Shown: positions 44,796-57,834 of the stretch, one piece after another
How positions within the stretch are numbered: the stretch's first letter is position 1
Layout of the letters: every line of letters begins with the position of its first letter
Program-made: the position numbers and the translations under genes
The notes under the pieces: model-generated
What the model saw: only the letters and a program-made list of their open reading frames with translations
The model's database searches: none
What the model was told of the DNA's origin: nothing
DNA from: Anisodus tanguticus
Taxonomy: Eukaryota; Streptophyta; Magnoliopsida; Solanales; Solanaceae
Assembly (NCBI GenBank): GCA_034509755.1
Contig: CM067546.1
Coordinates: 32,448,383-32,512,382, forward strand
DNA: 64,000 nt
Direction: 5' to 3'

Positions 44796-45465
44796 TACAA
44801 TACAACATGACAATGCTTGATTTTATAATTTATCAGTGCAGAATACATACTTCCCCCAATGAGTTATGTTTTGGATTACATTGCAAAAAAAAGCTAAATA
44901 TTAGAGAAACAATTTATAGTAAATCATTGGCAAAAAAAAACATAAGGAACAACTAACATATGATTTGGATAGAAGCTGATTTAAGAGAAAATAGAAGAGA
45001 GGAAATTGGGAGGAAAATAAGAGGAAATTCATACTATAGGGATGGCTAAAGCGTGGGGTGGCGAAGATTGGGACTCCTAATAGACTTTATTCATTTAAAG
45101 AAACCTTTCACATTACTAACTCTTCAAATTGACTCCTCCTCCATTTTTAAAATTCTTCATATTACTAACTCTTAAAATTACTCAAGTTTTAATAGTGAAT
45201 AATTATGGAGGAAACGGTTTTGGTGAATTGATGTGAATCATTAAAGTGTTGCCTGCTGAACTTCTAATTCTAGCTTTGTGTAATTAAAATATTACAGTTT
45301 AATTAGATGTTAATTTACTCTACGGGTAAAATAGTAATCTTAACTTTGAAGGTAGGACTTTTCATTTTTAGTATAACTGGATACGCGCGTTGCAAATGTG
45401 CGCCAAATTAATAAATAGTTCCTTTTTTATAAAATTGTGTAATAATCATTAATAATATGTTTGAG
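44796..45465. repeat. direct copy X' flanking the RTE LINE (right)
   Basis: It starts at the truncated 5' end of the LINE with TTGTACAATACAACATGACA and ends TATGTTTGAGTA. It has the GTTATGTTTTGGATTACATT stretch also found in 59437-60118. The paired copies immediately abutting both LINE ends look like an unusually long target duplication. Confidence 0.75.
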
Positions 45466-46339
45466 TATATAAAATAAATATTACATACAATATATCTTAT
45501 GTTTAAAGTAGTGAACCAAACTTGCAAAAGATAATTTAGAGGAAATTACAAAAATCTAGATTCAAATGAATTTGGTTAATGTAAACCCATGGTAATCAGA
45601 CTGTTGTCATAGAACTGAGAAAGTCATAGTTTGTATTTAATTTATTGCTCTATGAACTCATCTTCCTCAAAATTCTTCTGATTATGGGTAAATAAAGTGA
45701 AGACATTGAATCTATTATAGTCTTTGTTATTACACCCAAGCCATATACCGATGAAGTTGAAGGATCAAACACGCTTAAGCAAAAATAAAAAAAGATCAAA
45801 CACATGCCTTAACAGATTTACAAAAATCATGTGTTGCACATGTGAACCATGTTATATTTTATAAGTTTGTGTTATTTAAAAATAATAAACTATTAATCTT
45901 ATACATGCTTGACAATATTTTGTTGAATTAAAGGCTCAAAATGCCATTAAACTATCGAAAATGACTCATTTATGTCACTCGTCAATAGTTTGGCTCATTC
46001 ATGCCATCGTTGTTACCAAAATGACTCAGCCATGCCATTTTTCATTAACACCGGTTTTCCAATACAAGATATGACACTTGACCTAATTAGAGGTCCACAT
46101 CCTTTAATTAAATCAGCACAAATTAAACAATAAATTAATCTAAAACCCCACCCATAAATTTGTGCTAGTTGAATGATATCTCTTTGCTTAACTTTATTTC
46201 CAATATGATCATCAACTATATACACTATGACAAGAGATCATATGTTTGATGAATTCAACTCAAAAAATAAATCTAATAATTAAACATAGAGAACAAAGTG
46301 AAGATGACTGAAGCCTTTTCCTGAAAATAGAAAGGTAAG
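45466..46339. other. right flank of composite block 1; no gene
   Basis: AT-rich; 45466-46228 recurs at 60119-60880. No coding or transposon feature recognised. Block homology ends near CTATATACACTATG at 46228. Confidence 0.5.
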
Positions 46340-46368
46340 TGAAAGAAATAATCCCTTGATTATTTTCA

Positions 46369-48294
46369 TTAATGAATGAGTTTTTTAGTTTCCCGTTCGA
46401 ATTGGGTACGAATGAATGCTCTAAATTTTAAGAATGTGGAAAACACTTGAGATTTTTTCGCTAACGTAAAGGTCCATAAAAAAATAGAATAATCATCCAA
46501 AAATAAAACATAATAATGATGGCCCAAAGAACTTAGAATGGGAGACGTCCATAAATCGCTATGAATAATGTCAAAAGGCATCAACGTACGAGAAGTAGAG
46601 GCTACAAATGGTAATCTAACATGTTTTCCTAGCGGACAGGAATGACAAATTGGAGTACTATGCGTACCCTTACAAGAAATAAAATTGTTTTTATGCAAAA
46701 AGGAAACTATTGACGACCCAGGGTGACCCAAACGTGCATGCCACAAGGAAGGAGCTAGAGCTGCAAATGTCGATGACATGGCTTGATGTGAGAAACTGGT
46801 GGTGGTCGTGAGTGGATAAATATCTCCCCTACTATTGCATCTCATTAGAGGTATTCCCGTTTTGAAATCCTTCACAGAAAACCCAAATTGATCAAAATTA
46901 ATAGAAACCCAATTATCAGTAGTGAATTTTCAAACAGACACCAATTTTTTAATTAAGTTAGGGGCATGAAGGATATTTTTCAAGACAAGATGTGGATGTG
47001 GGGGAGACAAAGTTGTATGACAGTAACCACGAATAGGAATTGAGTTGCCATTACCAACAATAATGCCACGATTTTTGCTCAAATTTAAATAAGAAAAGAG
47101 AGTACCTTGGTTGGATGTCATGTGAGAAGTGGCATCGGTGTCCATGTACCAATTCGAGTGTGGAGGATTTAATAAAAGTGTATGCATGGCGGCCTCAATA
47201 TCGGTAGGTGTCGGGATCTGATTCGGGCCCGCAGCAGTGAAGGCCTACGGGGGCTGAGGCCCAAGCAGACCGGCCTACTGACCTAACCCGAAATACCGCT
47301 GATTGGTGCTGTAAGGACCTGAGAAACTAGGCCTATGATTGGGTTGGACTGGAGCCCAATTACCCAAGAAATAACTGGGAGGGCAGTAGGCAGGACTAGG
47401 CCACTGGCCGCTGGTCCAAGCCTACTGCCAAGGGGTCCAGGGCTACTGCCAAGGGGTCCAGGGCTGAGACCAAGAGGGCTGGGCCCAATACCCCGAGGCC
47501 CACTCCAGCGTTGCTACTGTTTCATCCGCCGATGTTGTTGCCGCCATGATTTTTGTCATTATTTTTATGATTTTGACCCTTCTTGCCGCCACCGTTGTTG
47601 CGATTTTGGCCCGAATTGTCAACAAACCCATGAGAGTGATCGGATGAAGTCATCATCACCACGGAACTTGCACCGGTAGCCGCCTTTTTTGCCAAGTCGA
47701 CTTCTTCTAACATGAGCATTGAACGGGCTTGATAAAAAGGTGGAAGAAGATTACGATGGAGAAGAGTCCCAACGCCATTATAGACTTCAGATAGGCCTAC
47801 AACCATTTGTAGAACAAGATGATTATTGATAACAGGCACTCCAACATTACGAAGTTGGTCCGCCAATTCCTTGAGTCGTTTACAATAAGCTGAAACATTC
47901 AGAAAATCTTCCATGATGACTTGTCAAAATTCTTGCTCAAGGGTGACAACTCGAGAATGTTGGTTATCCTGGAATATATCACACAATCTATTTAGGTAGA
48001 CATAGCCGTAGTGTCTGGTTCAATGATCGTCTGTAAAAGGTCGGTAGAAATAATGGAGTAAATCCACTAAAGGACGGTAGCATCAAAAGTGATCCATAAC
48101 TGAGGATCCTCTATGGGTGTAGGGATAGCGGGAGGAACTATGTGATGGAGGACTTGATGTGAGATTGCGTGAATTTTGAACAATTCTGCCCACGTCGCAT
48201 ATTGGACGTTCTCCATCTCAAGAACAATAGGGATGTGGCTCTTGATGTTGGAAACAGTAAAGGCAGGATGAAATATGTTCTTTGACGTAGACAT
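46369..48294 (-). pseudogene. copia H gag-protease-integrase remnant
   Basis: Gag begins MSTSKNIFHPAFTVSNIK at 48294 and includes WAELFKIHAISHQVLHHI; it continues in another frame at 47914 (NVSAYCKRLKELADQLRNVG, LQMVVGLSEVYNG). Protease NWYMDTDATSHMTSNQG (47187-46930) has D-T-D in place of D-T-G. The frame at 46875-46369 has WHARLGHPGSS, CHSCPLGKHVRLPFVA and LDDYSIFLWTF, then runs into the LTR stub. Frame breaks near 48060, 47520 and 46920. Confidence 0.85.
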
Positions 48295-48438
48295 AATGAA
48301 ATAACAATAGGTGAATGAGGGATTTGGAAGAAAATTTGGGAAGAGAGGATAATGTTGCACAGATTTCGAGAATGGACACGAAAATCGAGACATCAGAAGA
48401 GCGGAAAATCGGTAGAAGCACCTAGACTTCTGATACCA

Positions 48439-48681
48439 TGAAAGAAATAATCCCTTGATTATTTTCATTAATGAATGAGTATATATACAATTTACAATAT
48501 CCATAATATGGAAAATCTTATTCCTATTCTACTCCCAAAATCATATTCTATTTGTACAAGAATTCTACAATTATGGTAAGTGTACAATGCTAATTAAATA
48601 TAAATAACATATTACCAAAATAAAGTTGGATATGCCGTGTATACCGTGTACATGATTGTATACTTTCAGTAAGTTACAACA
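48439..48681 (-). repeat. 5' LTR of copia element H
   Basis: 243 bp, bounded by TG and CA. It shares CTTGATTATTTTCATTAAT with the LTRs at 24116 and 63469 (reverse sense). The right boundary is inferred from the terminal CA only. Confidence 0.65.
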
Positions 48682-49232
48682 TTAGATAATCTAGCTCTTA
48701 AAAGTATAAAATCTTGAGTACTAAACATACCTTTGTTCGCACTTCATGCAATCCTTAAAAGAATTAAAACATAATTAAATATTATTATCATAATATAAAA
48801 GAATATGCGTAAGAATAAAATAAAAGTACATATCAAGTTTTTGTTTGAAAAAAATGAGCATAAAGGGAAAAAATGTAAACTTTCTCATACCTATAAGGTA
48901 AAGAAAGTGGCAGAATTTTTATATAGCTAAAAAGTCCAAAAGAGCTACAAATTGAGTTTAAAATCAATACTACAAACATAGAGCCAATGTTCCCCACAAT
49001 TTTTCTCGTAAGTTGTCCAATCACTTTTTACGGCGAAAACAAGTAGTAGAAAACCAAGGTAAAAAATAATAGCAACGATATACATACCTGGAAAAAGTGA
49101 ATTTGAGGCAGAGAAATATGATATGGACAAGTACATTTTATGGTGGACATTTATATAGAGCAGCAAAGAATGTGAAAAGGTTGTGGGCACACGTGAATAC
49201 ATGGGAAGATAAAAAATTGAAATAATTAGTAG
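48682..49232. other. left flank of composite block 2; no gene
   Basis: 48975-49232 repeats 24367-24621. 48682-48974 has no partner in the window and would be the continuation lost at 24366 when the LTR remnant joined there. AT-rich. Confidence 0.5.
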
Positions 49233-52200
49233 TGTAGAAGTGTATTAATCTCCCTTAGAGAGTCTTTTTTATTAATACAAATATATATAGTGTGTACAAT
49301 GTGAAATCCTAATACAAGAGGGATCCTATAATTACCATAATTATACACCACTAATAATTACAAAATATATAGTGAATATTCTACAAATATTCACTAATAC
49401 ACCCCCTCAGTCGGAGCGGGAGGAGGCCGGATGCTTAGGCTGGATTTGAAGTCGAGGAATAGTTGTATAGGTAGTCCTTTAGTGAAGATATCCGCATACT
49501 GATATGAAGAGGGCACATGCAACACTTTGACATGTCTGATAGCGACCTTCTCACGAACAAAGTGTATATCCATCTCAATGTGCTTGGTTCGCTGATGATG
49601 AACCAGATTGTGAGATAAATAAACGACATATATGTTATCACAATATACTAAAGACGCCTTATGCAATGGACATTGGAGCTCCAAAAGAAAGTTTCGAAGC
49701 CAGCAGATCTCGGCAATAATATTTGCAACGCCTCTATATTTTGCTTGGGCACTCGAACGGGATAGGGTGGCTTGCCTCTTGGCAGACCATGAAATAAGAT
49801 TATCCCCTAAGAACACACAGTAGCCAGAGGTGGAGCGTCGCATGTCCGGACAACCTACCCAATCTGCATCCGTATATGACAACAACCTGGTTTGTGCAGT
49901 GGGGTATAGATGCAATCCATAATCAAGTGTGCCCTTAACGTATCGAATGATACGTTTAAGAGCAGTGAAATAAGGCTCCCAGGGGGCATGTTTAAACACA
50001 CCTACTGAATGGTATAAGCAATATCAGGCCTGGTAAAAGTAAGATATTGTAGTGCACCTGCAAGACTCATTTATAGAGTAGGATAGGACATTAGAGCACC
50101 ATCAACAACACTTATCTTTGATTTTGAGTCAATTGGAGTGGTCATGATCTTGCAGTTCGCCATTTTAGCCCTGAACACAATCTCCTCTGCATACTTACGC
50201 TGACATAAAAATATAGTATCTACAGATCTAGTCACTGAAATCCCCAAGAAGTAACTTAACTTTTCCAAGTCAGTCATACCAAATTCGATTTTAAGCAGTG
50301 TAGTGATCTCATTTTTCAACACATCAAATGAGGCAGTAAGGACAATATCATTTACATATAACAACAAATAAGCAATGTTACTACCTCGATGAAAAATAAA
50401 TAGAGAATTATCACACTTGTTGCAGGACTGTGCAAAGCGTTCATACCACGCTCTAGGGCCTATTTCAAACCATAAAGTTACTTACGGAGATGACATACAT
50501 AATGAGGGGCTGCATGATGGACAAAACCTGGTGGCTAATGCATGTAAACAGTTTCCTTCAAGTCTCCATGTAAAAATGCATTCTTCACATCAAGCGGATG
50601 AATTGGCCAATGCTTACCCATAGCAATGCTCAGAACTGTGCGAATAGTGGCCAGTTTAATAACCGGACTGAATGTCTCACCACAATCAATACCATCCTGC
50701 TGATTAGTACCATTGGCCATAAGTCTTGCCTAATATCACTCTAAATCATCATTATCTCTGAATTTATGACGAAATAGCCACAGTCATCGAATCACATTCA
50801 CCCCATCTGGTCTGGGAACCAAATCCCAAATGTGCTGATTTGTTAAAGCATTAAATTCCTTACACATTGCCGTATTCCAATTTGGGTCAAGCTTGGCTAG
50901 TTTTGGGTTTTTAGGAATTGGGGATATGGTTTGAGTGTTTAGGTTAAATTGGACTTTGGGTTTGAAAATCTCGTGTTGGGCACGGGTTTCCATATGGTGC
51001 GTAGAGGTATGGACAGTTTGGATAGATGTGTAGGATATCGGGTTCGGGCTAAGTTGCAGGGTCGGGTTTTGGTTAGTATGATGGGTCAGGTTAGTTGAGG
51101 CATTGGTTAGTTTTCGAGATGGGTCGACGGGGTATGGGTGATAAGTGATGGGTTCTGGTGACCGATAAGGGTAGGTGGAATTGATGGGTTGTGACAGGGT
51201 GGTGTTTGGTTGTTGGAGTTCCGGTGTACGGTGTGTTAAGGGTGGCGGTGACTGGTGGATTGGGTGTGGGAGTGCGAGTGTCATTAGAGACAGATGGGTA
51301 TAGGGAACCGGGTCTGATTGGAGTGTCGATGGTGGGAAGTTCTGTAATGTGAAGGTGCAAACAAGGGCACGAGAGGGAGGTGACCGAGTCGGCGTGGCAG
51401 AGTGGGTTACAGCCGCTATCGAAATAGTCACATAGGGGGTTCGGTGTCTGCCAGAACAGGGGATGCCGCGATCGATTGGATTGATGTCGGTGATAGGAGA
51501 CACGATAGGGTAGGGGTGGTGGCTGCAGACTGGCAGTGCTGAGCAGTGGGTTCCGACTGTGATGGAACAGTGGTGTCACGGCGGAGTAGTGTGTTGTAGA
51601 TGGGGGAGACTGCGGAGTTATCTAGAAATGTGTAGTCTGTGTTTTGGAATTTTTTGATATTTGCAAAAGGGAAGATGGCTTTATTAAACGTGACATGATG
51701 AGACACAATGATTTTGCGGGAAGAGACGTTATAGCACAAATATCCCCTATGACTGAGCTGGAAACCTAAGAACACACAAGAAGTGATGCGGGGTGCAAGT
51801 TTATGCGGGGCCGTAGAGGCAAGGTTCGGATAGCACAGACAGCCAAAATTTCATAAGTGGTCATAAGTTGGGATCCTACGGAATATAATTTCGATGGGTG
51901 TTCTATTTTGGAGAGTTTGGGTGGGAAAAATATGAAGGATATATTCGGCCATTTTGACAATATAGATCCAAAATAGAGGGAGGCATGAAATAAGTTCGTA
52001 CGAACCATGTTATTGATAGTGCGAATGATTCATTCGGACTTTCCATTTTGGATGGAGGTGTGGGGACACGAGAGTCGGAAAACCATTCCATTAGTGGAGC
52101 AAAAATTATGAAACGCGGAATTATTGAACTAACGACCGTTATCACATTGAAATGATTTGATGTCTTTTTCAAATTGTGTTTTGACATAGACACGGAATGC

Positions 52201-53529
52201 AAGAAACTTGGAAAATACTTCAGACTTGAATTTAAGCTGATAAACCCAGATAAAGTGAGAATAATCATCTAATAAGACGAGATAAAATTTATGACACAGT
52301 GAGCTGGTAATGGGAGATGTCCATAAGTCCACATGAATAATGTTAAAGGGAGAGAACGTAACACTTAAAGAAGACTGAAAGGGAGGGCGAACATGTTTGC
52401 TTAAAGGGCAAGAAAAACATTGTTGGGCAAGTTTTCTATTATTACAACGAATTAAATTATTACTTCTAAGAAAATTAAAAACAGGAGCTCTTGGGTGTCC
52501 AAGTCTATTGTGTCAGGTTGACGGAGAGATTATTGCTAAAGCGGTGGGAGGATTGACACTAGCAGTGGATGTGGATAGGAAATGATAGAGGTCCCCATCA
52601 CTATTGCATCTCGTGAGGAGTTTTCTGATACGTAGGTCCGTTATAGAGAACCCAAGCGTATCAAAATTTATTAATACGGAATTATCGGTGGTAAATTTTC
52701 TAACAGAGATTAGGTTCTTGATAATATTTGGGGCATATAAGACGTTATTTAGGGAGAAGTGGGGATGCGGTGGTAGGATTAGTGTGTGGCCAAACCCTTG
52801 AATTGGAATGTGATGACCGTTTCTGACCATAATAGATTGTAGAGTATTTAAATTTCGCAGTTGAGTAAGATTACTAGAATCGTTGGTGAGGTGAGACGTG
52901 GCGCCCGTATCCATAGACCACACATTATCGGGCTGCCGAGGAGTCAATGTGACGAAATCTTGACCCAAATTGGATTTGGGAAGTCCTGGAGCGGACTGCT
53001 GGGCTCTAGGAAATTGGGCTGGATTGCTGTGGCCCGTTGGCTGAGCTCCCTGTCTGATGGGCCACTGTTGGGCTCCATGAAATCGGATCCGATGGTTGTG
53101 GCCCATCGACTGGGCTGGGGCGGTCTGCATGGCTGCCTGAAGGTGTGCCTATAAGAAGACTGTATACGGCCTGTGGGAGAGATAGAGAGGGAAAAACAGG
53201 TTGTATATATGTGATATACCAGATGTATACATGGTTCTTTGTAGAATAGCAGGGCTGGACAGTTGTATATTAGCATATATTGGAGGTATACGGGTGGTTT
53301 GGCACCGGAAAGAGAAGGGGAAAGGCGGCGGAATTTTAGGTTTTAGGTCGGAAGTAATTATTGGGTCTTGATACCATGTAGAAGTGTATTAATCTCTATT
53401 GGGAGCCTTTCTCATTAATACAAATATATATAGTGTGTACAATATTGAATCCTAATACAAGAGGGATCCTATAATTACCATAATTATACACCACTAATAA
53501 TTACAAAATATATGGGTAATATTCTACTA
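49233..53529 (-). mobile_element. Ty1/copia element F (segmental duplicate of element E)
   Basis: 3' LTR 49233-49401, preceded by the same AGTAG flank as element E. The 5' LTR starts at 53377 and is cut at about 53529. The primer site GGGTCTTGATACCA (plus) lies at 53363-53376. It lacks the hAT insertion and much of the leader. Because the left flank is the same locus-specific sequence as for E, this is a copied insertion, not an independent one. Confidence 0.87.
49394..53130 (-). pseudogene. copia element F gag-pol remnant
   Basis: Protease VWSMDTGATSHLTNDSSNL (53130-52513, the D-T-G-A is kept here), integrase FQCDNGR and pieces (52332-51766), linker rich in P/T/S (51503-50784), RT (GIDCGETFSPVIKLATIRTV, LDVKNAFLHGDLKETVYMH, YVNDIVLTAS; 50720-50071). 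The RNase H is uninterrupted at 49999-49394: TDADWVGCPDMRRSTSGYC, SRSSAQAKYRGVANII, TKHIEMDIHFVREKVA, YADIFTKGLP. It stops inside the LTR edge. Fewer lesions than E but still broken in integrase and RT. Confidence 0.85.
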
Positions 53530-54187
53530 TTACAGTCACAAATATGTGATATGATTATATCTAACCTAATTTTTCTATATAAATGATGCTCTTGAAGAAT
53601 CTGTCTATGACTATCTAAAATAAAACTTAAAAATATAAAAGGTTTGTTGTCAACAATAAAAACTCGTACTTACAAAAGAGAACTTGTCCTTCAAAATAAT
53701 TGAATGACTATCCCCCTATATGCAGATCTTCATTTAAAAGCAAATATAATTACCTGAGAGACCAACATAATATTAATCTTCATTAGAGAAAAGTTAGTAA
53801 TCTAACTTCAAGAAAATTAAGCAAAAAAGATAAATACATAATATATATTTTCCTCATTCATCCCCACCTTTTCTCTTCATTTTCCCATGAACAATTGTAT
53901 CACTCACAATATATAGTAATGTTTCACTTCAACGATCAAACAAATTATCCACATGAGTACACAATTATATAATACAAAATATCCACATATTAATCCACAC
54001 GATCCATGTCTTTTGCCTCTTCTATTTTCCTTTTGGGAAGTTAATTGATTGATATCATGTAAGTTAGAGCGCAAAATATTTACTGCAAAGTACCATCATG
54101 TTTAAATGAAATGGGGAAAGAAAGTAAATAAAAACAATGATTTTGCAATGAATCAAATACCCTTGCAAAAGAAGAATCAATAAGGTA
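53530..54187. other. intergenic segment of composite block 2; no gene
   Basis: Matches 31160-31834 almost throughout. AT-rich, no supported feature. Confidence 0.55.
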
Positions 54188-54925
54188 TGATAGAATATTG
54201 ACATATTCTTGTATATCTTTTATATTTGATTAGTTAATATTCTAATTGTAATTAGTTAAATTAGTTACCTAGTTTGTAGCCTAACTTGTAGTTTTGTCAA
54301 TAAGCATGCACTACTATATATTATACACCATAATGAATGAAAAGGCAAGGGAACATATTCATTTATGGTATCAGCTAAACCCCAAACCTAAGACCTACCC
54401 TAGCCGTCGGCTGCCTCCTCCTCCATCCTCCCCTACTCCACCATCTTTCTCCCTCTTCTTCTTCTCGAAAACCCTCTTCTTCATCCCCCTTTTGAATGAC
54501 TAAGCAACATAAATTTCATCCTGCTTTTATCGTTAACAACATCAAGAATTTCATTCTCATAACTCTTTAGATGGAAAACGTTAATTCTTCATCTTGGGCG
54601 GAACTGTATAAGATTCATTGTCGGGTGTACAAAGTCATTGATCACATCATCCCTCATAAACCCAAGCCCACCAACGAAAACATGGAGAAATATGATGGTT
54701 TTGATGAAGAACATAGGTCACGATTAGATGTGGTTGTTCTACAATGGATTTATGGTACAATCTCAAATGATCTCTTACATACAATCATCGAAACTGACGC
54801 TACTGCACGACAAACATGGGAGAGATTAGAGAGCATTTTTCTTGATAACAAGACACAACGTGCCTTGTATTTAGAAAATCAATTGAAGCGAGGCGAATTG
54901 CTCAACATATTTTCTGCCTCGCTTT
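54188..54925 (+). mobile_element. truncated copia: 5' LTR, primer site and gag start (block 2)
   Basis: LTR 54188-54361 (TGATAGAATATTG ... ACATATTCA) is followed by ATGGTATCAGC, a good primer site. Gag starts near 54498 (MTKQHKFHPAFIVNNIKNF), has a stop before MENVNSSS, then reads cleanly through SWAELYKIHCRVYKVIDHII, LDVVVLQWIYGTISNDLLHT, ARQTWERLESIFLDNKTQRA to a chimeric end LKRGELLNIFSASL. The last residues come from the RING-intron block that starts at 54884. Confidence 0.8.
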
Positions 54926-56367
54926 AGGGCTAAAGCGCGTCTTTAATAACACTGGACATACCAACAGAATCACTAGCTTAATGTTTCCCTCCTCCGACAA
55001 CAAAGCATGATAATCAACTTAATAACCATAGGACCACAATTTTGGTAAAACAACAAAAGTAGTACATTGTCAGATGTACACTAGACACACGTCACAAGTT
55101 TGAATGTTGTTAGGGAGCTAAGTCTAATATTAAGTGGAGGAGGGTAGAGAGGCAGACCGTTATCCAAGTTTCTAATTAGAAATCGTAGATTCTCGGTTAT
55201 CTACGAGAAACAATCGTAAATAAAAAATAACAAATAAGTTTCTATGCTCCTCAACATGACATATCGTTTCATTTTCATCTTGGTTCAAATAAAAATCAAG
55301 AGAAGATGATGGTTCTTGATTATCACTCCAATAGTCGATAAGGGAGGGATACTTTAATTCTCAAAGACCTTTACTTCCAGAGATAACGTTAAAGGTTTGA
55401 GCAGAGGTTGATCAAGAATTTGAAATTTATGGATTTCTACAACGACCTCAAGTTAATACTACAAAAATAATTGGATTAGTAAAATATTTATAGATATTTA
55501 GTGAATTTCTGAATATTTATGTATGATTTTGATAAAAGCTATTGGGTTCACATGAATACATAATCGATCTTCTAGATCCGTCCCTGGGTTTCTAGCCACC
55601 AAGAGAGCAAAGTGGGAAATGACCATCGTTTAGCTCCAAGGTATAGGGATTCCAAAGCTAGAGTTGACTATATCATAAAAATATTACCAATCCAATTGCC
55701 CTCACCATCTAATTCTTCCTAACTTCCTACTTTAATTTTCTTGATTGAAATTTATAATTATTTTATGTTCCTAGAGCATAATTGGTGTTTCAAGCATGAA
55801 TATGAAGAAGTTATGTTATTTCCGTGAATAGGCTCTTAACAAAATTAGAAAGAGAAATTCATTTAGAAATGAAAATCTTATATGTTCCATTTTCTTTCTT
55901 TTCCACGGATGTATGGATGTGCTTTCTGTCTTCATATTTTATAACTGTGGTGTTTGTGCTAGCTTGCACACACCTCGACTATTTCCACAGGATACATGTC
56001 ACCTCCTACCAGCAACTGGTATCAGGTAACTCTATCTATCGAGACTAGGATAGATGGGAAGAAATCACTGCATAGATTGGGTTAAACTACTCCTTTCAAG
56101 TAGTGTTGTCAAATGTGAAAGGCGTAAGCAGTGTTATCAAAAGCCACCACTTCATCGTTTAAAGAGACACAAAGCGAGGGGTCACGACTTCATGCCGTTC
56201 AAAAGTGTGCACATCAAACAATGAAACAAGGTGAACCCAACAAGAAACAGATCATGACTTCGTGCGCTTTAGAAGTGTGCACTTAAAACAATGACACAAA
56301 ATGAGCCCAACAAGAAACGTCTTATTCTTTGAATCTCAACTTTGAGGAGTTAGATTGGTATATAGTA

Positions 56368-56568
56368 CTCCCTCTATCCAGATTTATGTAGCACCATTTG
56401 ACTTGGTTGAAAGTTTAAGAAAGAAGTAAAGACTTTTAAAATTTGTTGTCTAAAACAAACTCTAGACATTTGTATGTCTATAAATCATTTTACTATAGAG
56501 TAAAAGGAAAATTTTAAAGTTAAGTTATTTCTAATTATAAAAAGTGACATTTCTTGGGATGGAGGGAG
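56368..56568. mobile_element. Stowaway MITE, copy C
   Basis: Ends CTCCCTCTATCCAGATTTA and TTCTTGGGATGGAGGGAG, TA on both sides. Positional counterpart of those at 14703 and 33510. Confidence 0.8.
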
Positions 56569-57152
56569 TATGTTGGATGCTGAAATTAATTATTTAATTG
56601 AAATTTTAATTATTATAGTACTAAATTCATATATGTAGGGTATTTTAATTTTACTAAATTGAGCACTTCACTAAAAGAAGCGTGCACTTCACTTTAAAGA
56701 AGGCAGAAACATGTGCCTCATTTGAAATATGTGTGCACCTTGAACCCCAAGGACCACGTTGCATTTTTGTGGTTTTCTCTTTTGAAAACATTGTGCGCAA
56801 ATATACTAAAATGATTAAACCTTAATTTCAACTAGTTGGTATTGATTGGTATTCCCTATATGTATTTTTTCATTTCATTATATTTTGATCTTCACTAAGT
56901 CTGCATAAACTTCAAGAGGTTATAGATCCTTTATGATAACTTTCTTCTACATGATTTTAAAGCTCTCTCAACCCATTTTATATCTTCCACATGAAACACG
57001 TGGAGTAAAAACCGTCTGAATAAAGTTCAAAGTCATTTCAAATTTCTGACTCCGATGCAAATAGAGTTTTGAGTTTCTAGTTTAAATTTGTGACTACTTT
57101 CCTTAAACTATATTTATAATTTGCTATTCCTAATTATTAACATATATACCAT

Positions 57153-57320
57153 GACATATATAAAGTTGTTGACATGTGACCAGGAGGTCATGGGTTCAAG
57201 CCGTGGAAATAGCTTCTTGCAGAAATGTGAGGTAAAACTGCGTACAATAGACCCTTGTGGTCCGGCCCTTCCCTAGACACCGCTCATAGCGAGGGCTTAG
57301 TGCACTGGGCTACCCTTTTT
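57153..57320 (+). mobile_element. Au-like SINE, copy C
   Basis: Same head (GTGACCAGGAGGTCATGGG, GGTTCAAGCC) and body (GACCCTTGTGGTCCGGCCC) as the SINE at 34296. Ends GCTACCCTTTTT before TATACCCAT (57321-57329). The left duplication is decayed (TATATACCAT). It is the cleaner full-length version at about 168 bp. Confidence 0.82.
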
Positions 57321-57834
57321 TATACCCATCACGTTTTTCATTAACAATAAATACATAGCTTTGCCGCCAATATTTATTGTTTAGCTGCACCCCTTAGTAG
57401 TTAGTACATACTACATAGTTGCATTGCACTAAAGTGCCGCATATACGAAGGGAAGCTCCCGGATAACACAACACCTAGCTTTGCCGACAATATTTATTGA
57501 TTACTTGCATGCCTTAGTATATAGTTTCTTTGCACTAAAGTACCGCATTGCGAAGGAAGCGCCCAACCTACATAGCACCTAGCTTCAGGGTCTACTATCT
57601 AGTTAAGTAAGGTAACAACCCTATGGTCTTCAGGTGTTTGCGTCTTAGCGCACTAAAGTTTAAAGAAATCGAATGCAACCTATTCATCAAACATTTCCCA
57701 CTAATGTAATAAGATCACTCATAAATATTACTTGATTATAAAAAGATCACTCATAAATACAAGTTGGTCATAGATGTAGGCCAATAAATGTTTACGACAT
57801 ATAAAGTTTACATCTCGATAAATTAATGATGATG

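Larger units (their letters stand above)
46340..48681 (-). mobile_element. Ty1/copia element H, 3' half deleted
   Basis: The 5' LTR is at 48439-48681 (plus-strand TGAAAGAAATAATCCC ... AGTTACAACA), next to the primer site GATACCA. Only the first 41 bases of the matching left LTR remain (46340-46380). They are fused directly to the middle of integrase, so the rest of integrase, RT, RNase H and most of the 3' LTR are gone. Same family as the pol copies at 19130 and 21106. Confidence 0.85.
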
